From positions 1-38,556 of the IMG/VR virus record IMGVR_UViG_3300033148_005357: 38,556 bases of DNA; one strand, given 5' to 3'. Positions 38,473 through 38,556 of the stretch are shown here, in pieces (the first letter of the stretch is position 1; each line of letters begins with the position of its first letter). The notes beneath the pieces were generated by a model. That model was given only the letters and a program-made list of their open reading frames with translations. It had not been told where the DNA came from and searched no databases. This DNA comes from a virus. A program made the translations under genes and the position numbers.

Positions 38473-38556
38473 TTTCCTTCATTTTCTTATTACGCATAAT
38501 GCTTATGAACCTTAGCAATGATATTCCTCTCATCTATTAAATTATACAAAGGAATA
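38443..38556. repeat. Right terminal inverted repeat (114 bp)
   Basis: Exact reverse complement of bases 1-114. It contains the promoter, SD and first ten codons of the DUF5664 gene reading inward. Because the gene continues intact on this side and is cut at the left repeat, the right copy looks ancestral and the left copy derived. Confidence 0.95.

Overview
This 38.6 kb window looks like the complete or nearly complete genome of a tailed (head-tail, siphovirus-type) virus of an archaeon. Archaeal signs: strong TATA boxes of the form TTTATATATAA lie 30 nt upstream of start codons and predict leaderless transcripts; Arg is mostly AGA/AGG and Ile often ATA; one product resembles archaeal PCNA at its C-terminus; another resembles the S-layer proteins of DPANN archaea; and secreted products are rich in N-glycosylation sequons. 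The DPANN-like S-layer protein and the style of the adhesins make a DPANN-type host (Woesearchaeota/Pacearchaeota-like) the best guess. This is inference, not proof. The window starts and ends with a perfect 114-bp inverted repeat (1-114 and 38443-38556).

Layout. (1) 151-3118, + strand: small membrane proteins, a likely ssDNA-binding protein, a frameshifted helical gene, and a lipobox-bearing S-layer-like protein, closed by a hairpin/T-run terminator. (2) 7562-3105, - strand: about 20 tightly packed, often ATGA-overlapping small genes (zinc fingers, a P-loop ATPase, a PCNA-tail protein, a DUF7249-like protein), interrupted by a 143-nt non-coding stretch at 5099-5241 that can fold into a multi-helix RNA. 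(3) 7563-7946: a non-coding divergent control region with 3.5 tandem copies of a 37-bp repeat, G-rich repeats, an AT-rich tract and promoters on both sides; it is a candidate replication origin. (4) 7947-36324, + strand late genes: putative small terminase, large terminase, portal, three large secreted/fibre proteins, a fused prohead protease-scaffold-major capsid protein, decoration proteins, head-tail connectors, two tail tube paralogues, tail chaperones, tape measure, baseplate and hub, and two holin-like membrane proteins. (5) 38472-36342, - strand: nucleotide-metabolism-like genes (DUF5664/MazG-like, nucleoside deoxyribosyltransferase-like), a DUF6899-like protein and small membrane proteins.

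How it works together. Terminase and portal package DNA into an HK97-fold capsid made from a protease-scaffold-MCP polyprotein; a strong internal ribosome site probably makes extra MCP without protease. There is no sheath gene, and the 541-aa tape measure predicts a flexible or plain tail of roughly 80 nm. Three large proteins with N-terminal signal or membrane segments carry beta-propeller, Fn3-like and glycine-rich domains suited to binding glycosylated cell surfaces. I see no DNA polymerase, helicase, primase, integrase or endolysin, so replication must lean on the host, with viral SSB-like and clamp-like helpers. Most single-gene calls on small ORFs rest only on coding potential, a Shine-Dalgarno (SD) site and gene packing.
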